From Candidatus Sumerlaeota bacterium (GTDB lineage Bacteria; Sumerlaeota; Sumerlaeia; Sumerlaeales; Sumerlaeaceae), in the NCBI GenBank assembly GCA_017161655.1, contig JADFCV010000001.1, positions 1 through 64,000 of the forward strand: a DNA stretch of 64,000 nucleotides, in the 5' to 3' direction. Positions 11,069 to 20,032 of this stretch are shown here, piece after piece; positions within the stretch are counted from its first letter, which is position 1, and every line of letters starts with the position of its first letter. The translations under genes and the position numbers were made by a program. The notes below the pieces were generated by a model. The model did no database searches and was not told the origin of the DNA. It worked only from the letters and a program-made list of their open reading frames with translations.

Positions 11069-13627
11069 TTGCGACCTCTGCCAGCATTCAAGCGTCCGAC
11101 GTTATCCACCCTAGCAGTGGGGAAGCAAAACTCACGCGGGTTCCAGCTTTTCGTCTTAATGGTGCTACTTATGACTGGAGTGACAAGCATGAGCCTGTCC
11201 GCGCAGCAACTCGCTTATGACATCGTCATTGTCGGAGGGTCATTCAGTGCACCGGCCGCAGCTTTGGCTGCATCGCGGACAAATCCCAATGCTCAGATTC
11301 TTTTAGTGGAGCCAACGGATTGGCTCGGCGGACAAGCTACGTCCCAGGGTGTTGCAGCCATAGATAATGCGTGGCATGATCCAGGCGCCACTCTGATGCG
11401 CACTCAGCCCACTCTCTATTATCCGGCAGACTACCTCGATTTTCTCAATCGCCTGAAGAATGTTCCTCCTGAAGCTCCAGGCGAGGGTTTCGCGCCCAAT
11501 GGTTCCTGCTGGGTCTCGCGCGAAGCCTTCGATCCCCGCACGGCCGTCTGGGTTCTCGACCAAATGCTGGCAGAAACAACAAACGTCACCGTCATGCGGA
11601 TGACAGTGGTGAAACGCGTACAAACGGCCCCTGTTTCGGATGATTTCGGGAATGCCCTGCGAATCACTAGTATGACCCTTATTCAGAGAACCCCAAAGCC
11701 AGGCTATCAGCCACACTCAAAGCTTCTCTCTCAGGAGATTACAGATTGGTATTCACCCAGTGAATCATCGGATTTTTCGAAATCACTGTACGACGTCATT
11801 CCTCGTGATCCGCAAAAGGGGTTTGTGGTCATTGATGCATCCGAAACAGGCGATGTGATCGTGCTTTCAGGGGCAGTTTATACAGTGGGGCGCGAACAGA
11901 CGACCGAAGAAATGGCGGAGGACGGAACACCCCCAGCCTGCAACGAAACTGGGAGCCAGGCAACGGTCTTTCCCTTCTGCATGACGGACAATCCAACAAC
12001 TCACTCAGAGGATGAACTAAAATCACCGTGGCCAGACTTTGACAGCTATTATGCCACCCAAAGCTCAACCTACTTCTCGTTCGGATCCTACACGTACAAC
12101 CGTATTTGGACCTATCGCCGCCTGAAAAACACAGGACCGCTTTGGAGCTTCGACAGCGTGAACCTCGGCGACGTCTCGATGCAAAACTGGTATCCCGGCA
12201 ACGACTATCCTTACGGATCAATCTACAAAACGAAGAGCCAATGCGCTGCGGAGGCCGCCAATTGGCAGGGCGGTTTAGACCTTACCCACGTTGCCCAGGC
12301 CGAAAAACACGCAGTGGCCTGGTACTTCTATATGAAAGAGCGCCGGACGACAACTTGGGATACACGCATGCCCCACGGCACAACGGATCCGCTCAACATG
12401 ATGGGGACAGGCCACGGACTCTCCAAGTTCCCCTATATTCGGTGCTGCCGCCGCATTATCGGTCTGGACAATTTCCGTCTCACAAGCCGGTACCTGGTGA
12501 ACACGGCTGCGGCAAATTACAACGGTGGCACGTCGTGGCGTTTCTACGATTCTGTCGGCATCGGTAACTATGCGGTCGATGTTCATCCGACAAAGAATAG
12601 CAGTGGAATTTCGCCCTCGTTCAGCAAGGCCGCTCCATTTTACATCCCTTATCGCGCTTTAGGTTCCACAAACGTGAGGAATTTGCTCGCGGGCGGTAAA
12701 GGCATTGCTACCACCTACATCACAAACGCATGTTATCGTCTGCATCCCATCGAGTGGGTCATCGGGAGCGCAGGCGGCACCGCAGCCGGTATGATGAGCG
12801 CGCAGGGGCTATCGAACCTTGATTTGCTCGACACGCCGACTCTGCGTCAGCTGCAAGCCAACGTCCGCACAAACTCGCCTATTCATTGGGCTGCATTCGA
12901 CTCCGATCCGTATCCTCGAAACAATGGCGATCTCATTGTGAACAACCTGAATCCTATTCAGGACGGAGTCCCATTCCGCGTGGAAGTTTATCATCATCGC
13001 GCCGTTCGGGCAAAAGTTTACATAGATGGTAATTTTGTTGGGGAGACGACAACAAAGGCGAATGGGCGCTTAGTTCTCAACAATGTGCTTGCACCGTCTT
13101 CTGCGGTTTCCTTCGTGGCTTATTGCTATGATGCCGCTGGAAATTTGCTCGACACCATCATCCTGGGGCCTGACTCCACTGATTTCTCAATCGTGGACGA
13201 CAGCGACCCGCAGCGCTTCAGCTTGTCGGGCTCATGGACAACGGGGACAGCCCAGCCAAATAAGTACGGAACCTCGTACCGCTACTCCTGGGGATACAAC
13301 CAGCCAAGTACCGCCACGTGGAAGCTTTACATTCCTATCCCCGGTATTTACGAACTGTACCTCTGGTACCCCGAGTCCTCGAACCGCGCTACGGACGCAC
13401 CTTTTACAGTCTACCATGCACAAGGCACGACAACGATACGTGTTAATCAGCAGATCAACGGCGGCCGGTGGGTTCTGCTTGGGCAATTCCGCTTCCGTGG
13501 GGACGGCACGGACAAAGTGGTCTTGAGTAACGCCATCAGCGATACATCAAAACTCGTCGTAGCAGATGCCGTGAAGACCGTATTTGTAGACGTGCCAGCG
13601 CGGGTAAGCCATTGGGAGCTTGAATAA
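11069..13627 (+). CDS. secreted FAD-dependent oxidoreductase with C-terminal golvesin/xanthan-lyase-type carbohydrate-binding-like domain
   Basis: YDIVIVGGSFSAPAAALAASRTNPNAQILLVEPTDWLGGQATSQG dinucleotide-binding region; C-terminal GSWTTG...YRYSWGYNQPSTATWKLYIPIPGIYELYLWYPESSNRATDAPFTV..VNQQINGGRWVLLGQFRF. Confidence 0.8.
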   Translation: MRPLPAFKRPTLSTLAVGKQNSRGFQLFVLMVLLMTGVTSMSLSAQQLAYDIVIVGGSFSAPAAALAASRTNPNAQILLVEPTDWLGGQATSQGVAAIDNAWHDPGATLMRTQPTLYYPADYLDFLNRLKNVPPEAPGEGFAPNGSCWVSREAFDPRTAVWVLDQMLAETTNVTVMRMTVVKRVQTAPVSDDFGNALRITSMTLIQRTPKPGYQPHSKLLSQEITDWYSPSESSDFSKSLYDVIPRDPQKGFVVIDASETGDVIVLSGAVYTVGREQTTEEMAEDGTPPACNETGSQATVFPFCMTDNPTTHSEDELKSPWPDFDSYYATQSSTYFSFGSYTYNRIWTYRRLKNTGPLWSFDSVNLGDVSMQNWYPGNDYPYGSIYKTKSQCAAEAANWQGGLDLTHVAQAEKHAVAWYFYMKERRTTTWDTRMPHGTTDPLNMMGTGHGLSKFPYIRCCRRIIGLDNFRLTSRYLVNTAAANYNGGTSWRFYDSVGIGNYAVDVHPTKNSSGISPSFSKAAPFYIPYRALGSTNVRNLLAGGKGIATTYITNACYRLHPIEWVIGSAGGTAAGMMSAQGLSNLDLLDTPTLRQLQANVRTNSPIHWAAFDSDPYPRNNGDLIVNNLNPIQDGVPFRVEVYHHRAVRAKVYIDGNFVGETTTKANGRLVLNNVLAPSSAVSFVAYCYDAAGNLLDTIILGPDSTDFSIVDDSDPQRFSLSGSWTTGTAQPNKYGTSYRYSWGYNQPSTATWKLYIPIPGIYELYLWYPESSNRATDAPFTVYHAQGTTTIRVNQQINGGRWVLLGQFRFRGDGTDKVVLSNAISDTSKLVVADAVKTVFVDVPARVSHWELE

Positions 13628-13784
13628 GGCTAGTTTAGTTATGTGCGAGCTCGTGCACACTGGCACTGGCTTTTGCTGTCTGATCGAAGGCAACTCAGTC
13701 ATGCTCAGGAAACAAGCAGGCAGTCTCCATTCCGCAAGAGCATGAAAGGTGGACTCTCTCAGTGACGACAGTCCCAGTTTTGTG

Positions 13785-14765
13785 CTATTCGACGTCGCCG
13801 ATGCACTTATCGTAGAACTCGACGATTTGATCGCGTTTTTCCCCGGCACGCCAAGCGATTGCGGCACGAGGATGTTGGTTGAACTGGCCAGTAATCATGT
13901 ATGGGGGAGACGGCCCCCAGTCGAGCTCCTTCGACAGCGGCACAAAGTACTTTTCCAAGAGTTGCCAAACCGGCCGAATCTTAAATTTTGGATTGCGGAG
14001 GAAGCCCAGCAATAATTCCATCGGGCAGTTTCCTGCGCCCCGCCCGAGACCTGCCATGGTGGCGTCAAGACGATTCGCGCCCGCAATGATGGCCTCGATC
14101 GTGTTCGCAAAAGCTAGCTGCTGATTATTGTGAGCGTGGATACCGACTTCTTTGCCTGTTCCTTCGAGTGCCTTGCGGTAACGATCAACAAGCATGCGCA
14201 CCTGTTCCGTATAAAGAGAGCCGTAGCTATCGACAACAACGACGGTTGAAACCGGTGTCTCTGCGAGAATTTCGAGAGCCTGGTCAATCTCTGCATCCTT
14301 CACGACGGAAATAGCCATGATGTTGCACGTTGTCTCGTAGCCTTTGTCGTGGGCGTCCTTGATCATGTCCACCGCTTCTGCAAGCTGATGCACGTAGCAG
14401 GCCACGCGGATCATGTCGAGTACGCTCTTCTCTTTTGGCAGAATATCCGTCTTATAGTCGGTCTTCCCGGCGTCAGCCATGGCGGCAAGTTTCAGAGGTG
14501 TGTTGTTCTCGCCGACGATTCGACGAATATCGTCCTCGTCACAATACTTCCAGGCCCCATAGCTATCTTGAGCAAAAATGCGTTTCGACGCCTTGTAGCC
14601 GATCTCCATGTAGTCGATCCCGGCTTCCACGCAGGTTTGATAAACTGCGCGCACCATCGCGTCGTCGAATTGGTGATTGTTCATGAGACCACCGTCGCGG
14701 ATCGTACAATCAAGCACCTTAATCTCCGGACGGTATGTAATCCAAGGGGCCTTTTCGTGTGACAT
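13785..14765 (-). CDS. HMGL-like/4-hydroxy-2-oxovalerate aldolase-type protein
   Basis: IKVLDCTIRDGGLMNNHQF, GIHAHNNQQLAFANTIEAIIAGANRLDATMAGLGRGAGNCPMELL. Confidence 0.85.
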   Translation of the reverse strand: MSHEKAPWITYRPEIKVLDCTIRDGGLMNNHQFDDAMVRAVYQTCVEAGIDYMEIGYKASKRIFAQDSYGAWKYCDEDDIRRIVGENNTPLKLAAMADAGKTDYKTDILPKEKSVLDMIRVACYVHQLAEAVDMIKDAHDKGYETTCNIMAISVVKDAEIDQALEILAETPVSTVVVVDSYGSLYTEQVRMLVDRYRKALEGTGKEVGIHAHNNQQLAFANTIEAIIAGANRLDATMAGLGRGAGNCPMELLLGFLRNPKFKIRPVWQLLEKYFVPLSKELDWGPSPPYMITGQFNQHPRAAIAWRAGEKRDQIVEFYDKCIGDVE

Positions 14766-14883
14766 AAGATTTTGCTCCGTTCTCGCCTTTGCTGCAAGGC
14801 ATCGGGTTTGAATGCAACAATATGAACGGCTGCGCATTTTATGCGCAATAGCCTTCTCCTGCGCTTAATCTATCCCGACGAAT

Positions 14884-16311
14884 TCATGTTCTCCAATAAA
14901 TCTTCAAGCGCGTGAACTGGGCAACGACCCACGCCAACAGCAAGGTGAGAAGAAAACCCCGAAGCGTACCGAGCCACGGACCTGGCGTGATTTTTTCCAA
15001 GACTGGCCCCACTCCAGTCAGATTGAGTACCGGCTCGATTAAGTTTCCCATTCCTACGTAGGCAATCATGGGATTCTGGCCATTCGCCACAAGCAGATGT
15101 GTGCCAAAGCGCACTTTCCATAGATCGAGCAGAATCGTGAATGTGACAACGAGGAAAAGGGCGAGCCCTGTCGTCACAAAGAAATAGCTCATCGTATTAG
15201 GGTCTTTCTTAATCCCACCTTCGTAAGGCTCAAAGGCCAGACCGAGAAGCAGCCAGTAGGTTCCCCATCGTATCAGGGTTCGCAAAAACCTTTCTGTCTC
15301 GCAACCCGGAGTGCGGACAATCCATAGAGCAGCAATCGTTAGCACCACACTTGCTACGACTGTTGCGCCAATCCACCGTCCTTTGAGTCCTACGAGCTCG
15401 ACGAGAGTCAGCAGAACGCCGATGCCTGCCAACAGAGCGTAACGGTTTCGGGACCAGGTCAGTTTCTCGTTTTCTCCCTTTTGCCGTAGCCACTCGAGCA
15501 TGAAATCCCCCGCGATACTTCCCGGGATGACAATAAAGAGATAATGGGTGTAATCTAGGTGCCAGACTTTCGGCACAGACACGAGATCGCTGATCCATTT
15601 GACCCACCCTTCAGATCCTCCCGCCAAACGGTGAGCCAGAACAAAACCCAGTATGCCAAGTCTCAACAAGTGGTTCGTCCGTGTGAAAATCCATGCAAGC
15701 GAACCGAAGACAGCCGACACCGTGAGAAGCATCAGAATGATGTTTGAGCGATAAAGGCTAAAACTCGCTGGTTCGCTTTTGTACTGAAAACGGCTCACGA
15801 GCCAGATGGCTGCGCCCCATCCAAACACGCGGATCGCCCAATGCCAGGCTTTTGGAAGAGATTCTGGCAGGCGCATCATCATCGGAAAGAGGAGGCCAAA
15901 GCCCACCAACGCGTACACCCATCGCAGCCAGTCCGGGTCCGTCTTGAGGTTGAACGGCGAGAAATGGGGCTGATAAATGGCAAAGACGAACAACAGAAAC
16001 CCGCGCTTGAAAACTATTCCCATAGCCTGAATCTGTGAGAGTCCTTTTTCCATCCGACGCTGAAGGGCAAAGGGGATTGCTGCACCGAGGCAGAAGAGGA
16101 AAAAAGGAAACACCAGATCCACCCACGTGATCCCTGGGATCGATGGGTCAAATTTGTGATTTGGCGGCGGAACCTGGCAGTGGTACATCCAGGATGGGAG
16201 GATGCCATACGGCACGGCCCCCGACAGAACCATTGTGAGGATTGCAAATCCGCGCAGGGCATCAAGTGCAGCGAAGCGCGCAACGGGTTTCGAGAGGGAT
16301 GGAGCTGTCAT
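14884..16311 (-). CDS. polytopic acyltransferase (DUF5009/heparan-alpha-glucosaminide N-acetyltransferase-like)
   Basis: RFAALDALRGFAILTMVLSGAVPYG...ITWVDLVFPFFLFCLGAAIPFAL plus multiple TM segments. Confidence 0.75.
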   Translation of the reverse strand: MTAPSLSKPVARFAALDALRGFAILTMVLSGAVPYGILPSWMYHCQVPPPNHKFDPSIPGITWVDLVFPFFLFCLGAAIPFALQRRMEKGLSQIQAMGIVFKRGFLLFVFAIYQPHFSPFNLKTDPDWLRWVYALVGFGLLFPMMMRLPESLPKAWHWAIRVFGWGAAIWLVSRFQYKSEPASFSLYRSNIILMLLTVSAVFGSLAWIFTRTNHLLRLGILGFVLAHRLAGGSEGWVKWISDLVSVPKVWHLDYTHYLFIVIPGSIAGDFMLEWLRQKGENEKLTWSRNRYALLAGIGVLLTLVELVGLKGRWIGATVVASVVLTIAALWIVRTPGCETERFLRTLIRWGTYWLLLGLAFEPYEGGIKKDPNTMSYFFVTTGLALFLVVTFTILLDLWKVRFGTHLLVANGQNPMIAYVGMGNLIEPVLNLTGVGPVLEKITPGPWLGTLRGFLLTLLLAWVVAQFTRLKIYWRT

Positions 16312-16574
16312 AACGAACCTAAATGGATCTACGACAACATTCTTGTTTCAAGCCCCAATTTTTCTTTGTAGAAACTGCTCCGCTTATCAACTTTCAGGTC
16401 TTCTTCCACCCATAATGCTGAACCGCTACCCCTCTGTTTCTTCCTGTCGCCTGGCGTCCAAGCTTTCGTCGGGATTGCGCGAAGTCCGCGTGCGAGTGCC
16501 CATGCTTTGTCTTGCTTTCGCCTTTTTGCCGTCTCCACCATGCCGACAAGATCAAGTTTGCAGAAGGTGACGCA

Positions 16575-17699
16575 ATGTCGGAGAGAAACTATCCTCTAGC
16601 TGATCGCGTGGCAAATCTCGATGCGAGCGGCATCCGTAAGGTGTTTGATCTCGCCGCGACCATGAAAGATCCGATAAACTTGTCGATTGGTCAGCCTGAT
16701 TTCGATGTTCCAGACCCAATCAAGGAAGCCGCTATTGAGGCTATCCGCCGGGGGCAAAACAAGTACACACAAACACAGGGCATCGCTGAGTTACGAGAAG
16801 CCATCGCCGCCGATTTACGCCGGGAATTTGGCTGGTCTGAGGTGCCCCCTATTCTCGTCACAAGCGGAGTATCTGGTGCTCTCATGCTTGCGTTCTTTGT
16901 CCTCGTCAATCCAGGCGATGAAGTGATCATCCTGGATCCCTATTTTGTCATGTATCTCCATCAGGTACGGCTTGCGGGTGGCGTGCCGATACTGATCGAC
17001 ACGTATCCAGATTTTCGGCCACCCCTTGACAAGATTGAAGCCGCGATCACACCGCGCACAAAACTTTTGGTGGTGAACAGTCCCGGGAATCCCAGCGGAG
17101 CAATCTATACGCGAGAAGAACTCGAGGCCATCGCAGACATCGCGCGCAGGCATAATCTTCTCGTGATTTCTGACGAGATTTACAATTTGTTCTGCTACGA
17201 CGCTCCTTTTGTGAGTCTTGCCGAACTTTATGAGAACACAATTCTCATGCGCGGTTTTTCGAAGAGCTACGCCATGACGGGATGGCGCATGGCTTATGTC
17301 ACCGGGCCTAAACCGATCATCGACAAGATGACCACCTTGCAACAGTACAGTTTCGTTTGTGCTCCAAGCATGGCCCAGGCCGCAGGACCGGTAGCTTTGC
17401 GCACCGATATGTCCGAACAGGTCGCTGCGTACAAACGTAAGCGCGACATGGTGTACGAAGCGCTGTGCGACACGTTTGGACTCGTCAAGCCTGCAGGAGC
17501 CTTCTATGCCTTCGTTCCTGCTCCAAAGGGAATGACAGCGACAGAGTTTGTAACCAAGGCCATCCAGAACAACGTTCTTGTCATTCCTGGGAATGTCTTC
17601 TCAGAGCGCGACACACATTTTCGAATCTCCTATGCCACAGCAGATGAAAAGCTCGCTCAAGGACTGGAGATCCTTAACAAGTTAGCGAAGTCGCTCTGA
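16575..17699 (+). CDS. PLP-dependent aminotransferase class I/II
   Basis: INLSIGQPDFDVPDPIKEAAIEAIRRGQNKYTQTQGIAELREAIA, NSPGNPSGAIYTREELEAIA, GFSKSYAMTGWRMAY. Confidence 0.92.
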   Translation: MSERNYPLADRVANLDASGIRKVFDLAATMKDPINLSIGQPDFDVPDPIKEAAIEAIRRGQNKYTQTQGIAELREAIAADLRREFGWSEVPPILVTSGVSGALMLAFFVLVNPGDEVIILDPYFVMYLHQVRLAGGVPILIDTYPDFRPPLDKIEAAITPRTKLLVVNSPGNPSGAIYTREELEAIADIARRHNLLVISDEIYNLFCYDAPFVSLAELYENTILMRGFSKSYAMTGWRMAYVTGPKPIIDKMTTLQQYSFVCAPSMAQAAGPVALRTDMSEQVAAYKRKRDMVYEALCDTFGLVKPAGAFYAFVPAPKGMTATEFVTKAIQNNVLVIPGNVFSERDTHFRISYATADEKLAQGLEILNKLAKSL

Positions 17700-17853
17700 G
17701 TGGTGAGTTTGACCGCCGTGGGGGCATCCACCGCTCAGGTTCTGGGGCCATCGACAACGATAGTTTTCTTTGCGGCACCGAGACTAGCAATCACGCATCT
17801 GCGGACTCATCACAACCTCGTTGGTGTTCGCAGCGCGGGAATGAAGTGTGCGA

Positions 17854-18300
17854 TTATGGCTCAGGCTCATCAGGTGGGGTCTGAGCCTTTTCAGCTCTCA
17901 CGGTTTCATCGCTTGTGTCTGTCTTGTTTAGCTTGGCCTTTGCGCGCTTGGCTCGCTTGAGCTTCTGACGTCGGATTCGTTCGATTTTCAGCTCGTGCTC
18001 GCTCTTCTTGCCCAGGAGCATGGCCTCAATTTTCTCAGCCAGAATGCGTCGAGCAAAGAAACGATTCAAAGCTTGAGAACGCTCTCGCTGACACTTGACC
18101 TCTATTCCCGTCGGCAAGTGGCGGAGATAAACGCAGGTGGCCGTCTTATTGACATTCTGTCCCCCGTGTCCTCCGGAGCGGACGAACTTCTCCAGAAGGT
18201 CCTCCTCGCGGATTCCTAGCTGTGTCATCTTCGCGCGCAAAGCATTCTCTTTTTCCTCGCTAACGCCAAACTGCCCCATTGTCTGTGGTCCCTCTCTCAT
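17854..18300 (-). CDS. peptide-chain release-factor-like protein (GGQ domain only)
   Basis: FVRSGGHGGQNVNKTATCVYLRHLPTGIEVKCQRERSQALNRFFARRILAEKIEAML; basic C-terminal tail; start reassigned to MREGPQTMG, avoiding overlap with the divergent gene. Confidence 0.75.
   Translation of the reverse strand: MREGPQTMGQFGVSEEKENALRAKMTQLGIREEDLLEKFVRSGGHGGQNVNKTATCVYLRHLPTGIEVKCQRERSQALNRFFARRILAEKIEAMLLGKKSEHELKIERIRRQKLKRAKRAKAKLNKTDTSDETVRAEKAQTPPDEPEP
17858..17892 (+). terminator. possible terminator of the aminotransferase gene
   Basis: GGCTCAG ... CTGAGCC followed by TTTTC; lies inside the 3' end of the convergent RF-like gene. Confidence 0.35.
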
Positions 18301-18369
18301 GACCAGCGATTGGAAATCACTTGCCGACACAGATTCAAAACGAGAAAAGGTTAGTTGGGGTGATCCAGA

Positions 18370-20016
18370 ATGTGCAAGCAGACGAAGATAACGATTGTCA
18401 GCTTCGTGGGGATCCTTTTGGCGGCCATCATGTTCGCACGTCCCGTTGCGGCTGACTCTCTGGCCGGGCATACACCGAGTTCTGTCTCAAACGGAGGCGT
18501 AAGGAAGCCAGCTGTCGCCGGGGCGTTTTATCCAGCCGAACGCGCCGAGCTAGCCGGGTTGGTTGACCAGTTGCTTGCTCATTCTCATGTCCAGACTACC
18601 ACATCGCGACTCAGAGCGCTCGTCGCACCGCATGCTGGTTACCCTTATTCTGGACCGGTGGCAGCAACTGCCTACGCAGCTATCACAACCACGCAGCCAA
18701 AGCGTGTGATGATCCTGGCACCGAGTCACTACGCCGAATTCGAGGGTGTCGCCGTGACACCGGCACACTATGAAACTCCTCTAGGCCAAGTGGAACTTGA
18801 TCCCTTGTGCGATAGATTAGCCGCCTCACCGCCATTTGCTTACCGTCCACGTGCCCGCGTTCATGTTCCGCATTGGCAGAAGAGCAGCACGAGAGACGAT
18901 CTTCGTCCCGACACTTTTGAGCACTCGATTGAGGTGCAGTTGCCTTTTCTCCAGCGCGTCCTGGGAAAGTTCACCCTTGTGCCCCTGCTCTGTGGAGAGG
19001 TGAATCCTGCGCTGGTTGCAGAGGCGTTGGCGCCGCACATTGATGACCAAACACTCGTCATAGCAAGCTCAGATTTGAGCCACTATTACCCTTATGAGGT
19101 CGCATGTCGCTTAGACTCCGAGTGCGTGGCAGCAATTTGCTCCCTCGACACGCGGCGTATGGAAAAACAGGAAGCTTGTGGCAAAGTCCCAATCATGGTG
19201 GTGATGGAACTCGCAAAGCGATTGGGATGGCAGCCCGTTCTCCTCGACTACCGCAACAGTGGCGACACAGCCGGCGACAAGGCACGAGTTGTTGGGTATG
19301 CAGCAATAGCCTTTTATGAGCAAATTGGCACACAAGCTGCAACACGGGCCAATGAGAAGGAACCGAAAGGAGGTGGCGAACATGGGGTAGCTCCAGAATT
19401 CGATCCAAAGCCAACAAGGGGTGAGCACTCAGAGACGTCAGGAGCACTGACGCAGGAAGAAGGGGCTTTTCTCGTGCGTCTGGCACGTGCAGCGCTCGAA
19501 GAAGCTGTCCGCAATCGCAAGCGTCTACGTGTGGACCCCACGACAGTTCCGGCTTCGCTCAGGGTTCCCAAGGGTTGTTTCGTCACACTCACGAAACACG
19601 GCGATTTGCGGGGCTGCATCGGCCACATCTTCCCTCAAGAACCTCTTTGTTTAGCGGTGATTGACAACGCGTGGTCCGCCGCGCTTGAGGATCCACGTTT
19701 TTCCCCTGTGGCTCCATACGAGCTGCCAAGCATTGAAGTGGAAGTGAGTGTGCTCACGGTTCCTAAACCGCTTCCTTTCACGTCACCTGAAGATCTCCTC
19801 GCGAAGTTGCGACCCTATCGCGACGGCGTCGTTTTAAAAATCGGCCCTGCTATGGCCACGTTTTTGCCTCAGGTGTGGGAGCAGCTTCCAGACAAGGTAT
19901 CTTTCCTCGCCCATCTTAGCAGAAAAGCCGGGTGTTTGCCTGATGCTTGGCGGGGACCCAATGTGTCGGTGATGACTTATGAAGTGCAAGCCTTCCACGA
20001 AGGCTCGCACAATTGA
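18370..20016 (+). CDS. AmmeMemoRadiSam system protein B-A fusion (MEMO1-like + AMMECR1) with N-terminal signal peptide
   Basis: signal KITIVSFVGILLAAIMFARPVAADS; MEMO1 motifs AGAFYPAERAEL, APHAGYPYSGPVA, LAPSHYAEFEGVA, EHSIEVQLPFLQ, ASSDLSHYYPYE; AMMECR1 motifs GCFVTLTKHGDLRGCIGHIFPQEPL, DPRFSPVAPYELPSIEVEVSVLTVPKPL. Confidence 0.9.
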   Translation: MCKQTKITIVSFVGILLAAIMFARPVAADSLAGHTPSSVSNGGVRKPAVAGAFYPAERAELAGLVDQLLAHSHVQTTTSRLRALVAPHAGYPYSGPVAATAYAAITTTQPKRVMILAPSHYAEFEGVAVTPAHYETPLGQVELDPLCDRLAASPPFAYRPRARVHVPHWQKSSTRDDLRPDTFEHSIEVQLPFLQRVLGKFTLVPLLCGEVNPALVAEALAPHIDDQTLVIASSDLSHYYPYEVACRLDSECVAAICSLDTRRMEKQEACGKVPIMVVMELAKRLGWQPVLLDYRNSGDTAGDKARVVGYAAIAFYEQIGTQAATRANEKEPKGGGEHGVAPEFDPKPTRGEHSETSGALTQEEGAFLVRLARAALEEAVRNRKRLRVDPTTVPASLRVPKGCFVTLTKHGDLRGCIGHIFPQEPLCLAVIDNAWSAALEDPRFSPVAPYELPSIEVEVSVLTVPKPLPFTSPEDLLAKLRPYRDGVVLKIGPAMATFLPQVWEQLPDKVSFLAHLSRKAGCLPDAWRGPNVSVMTYEVQAFHEGSHN

Positions 20017-20032
20017 CAAGAATTCACTGACC

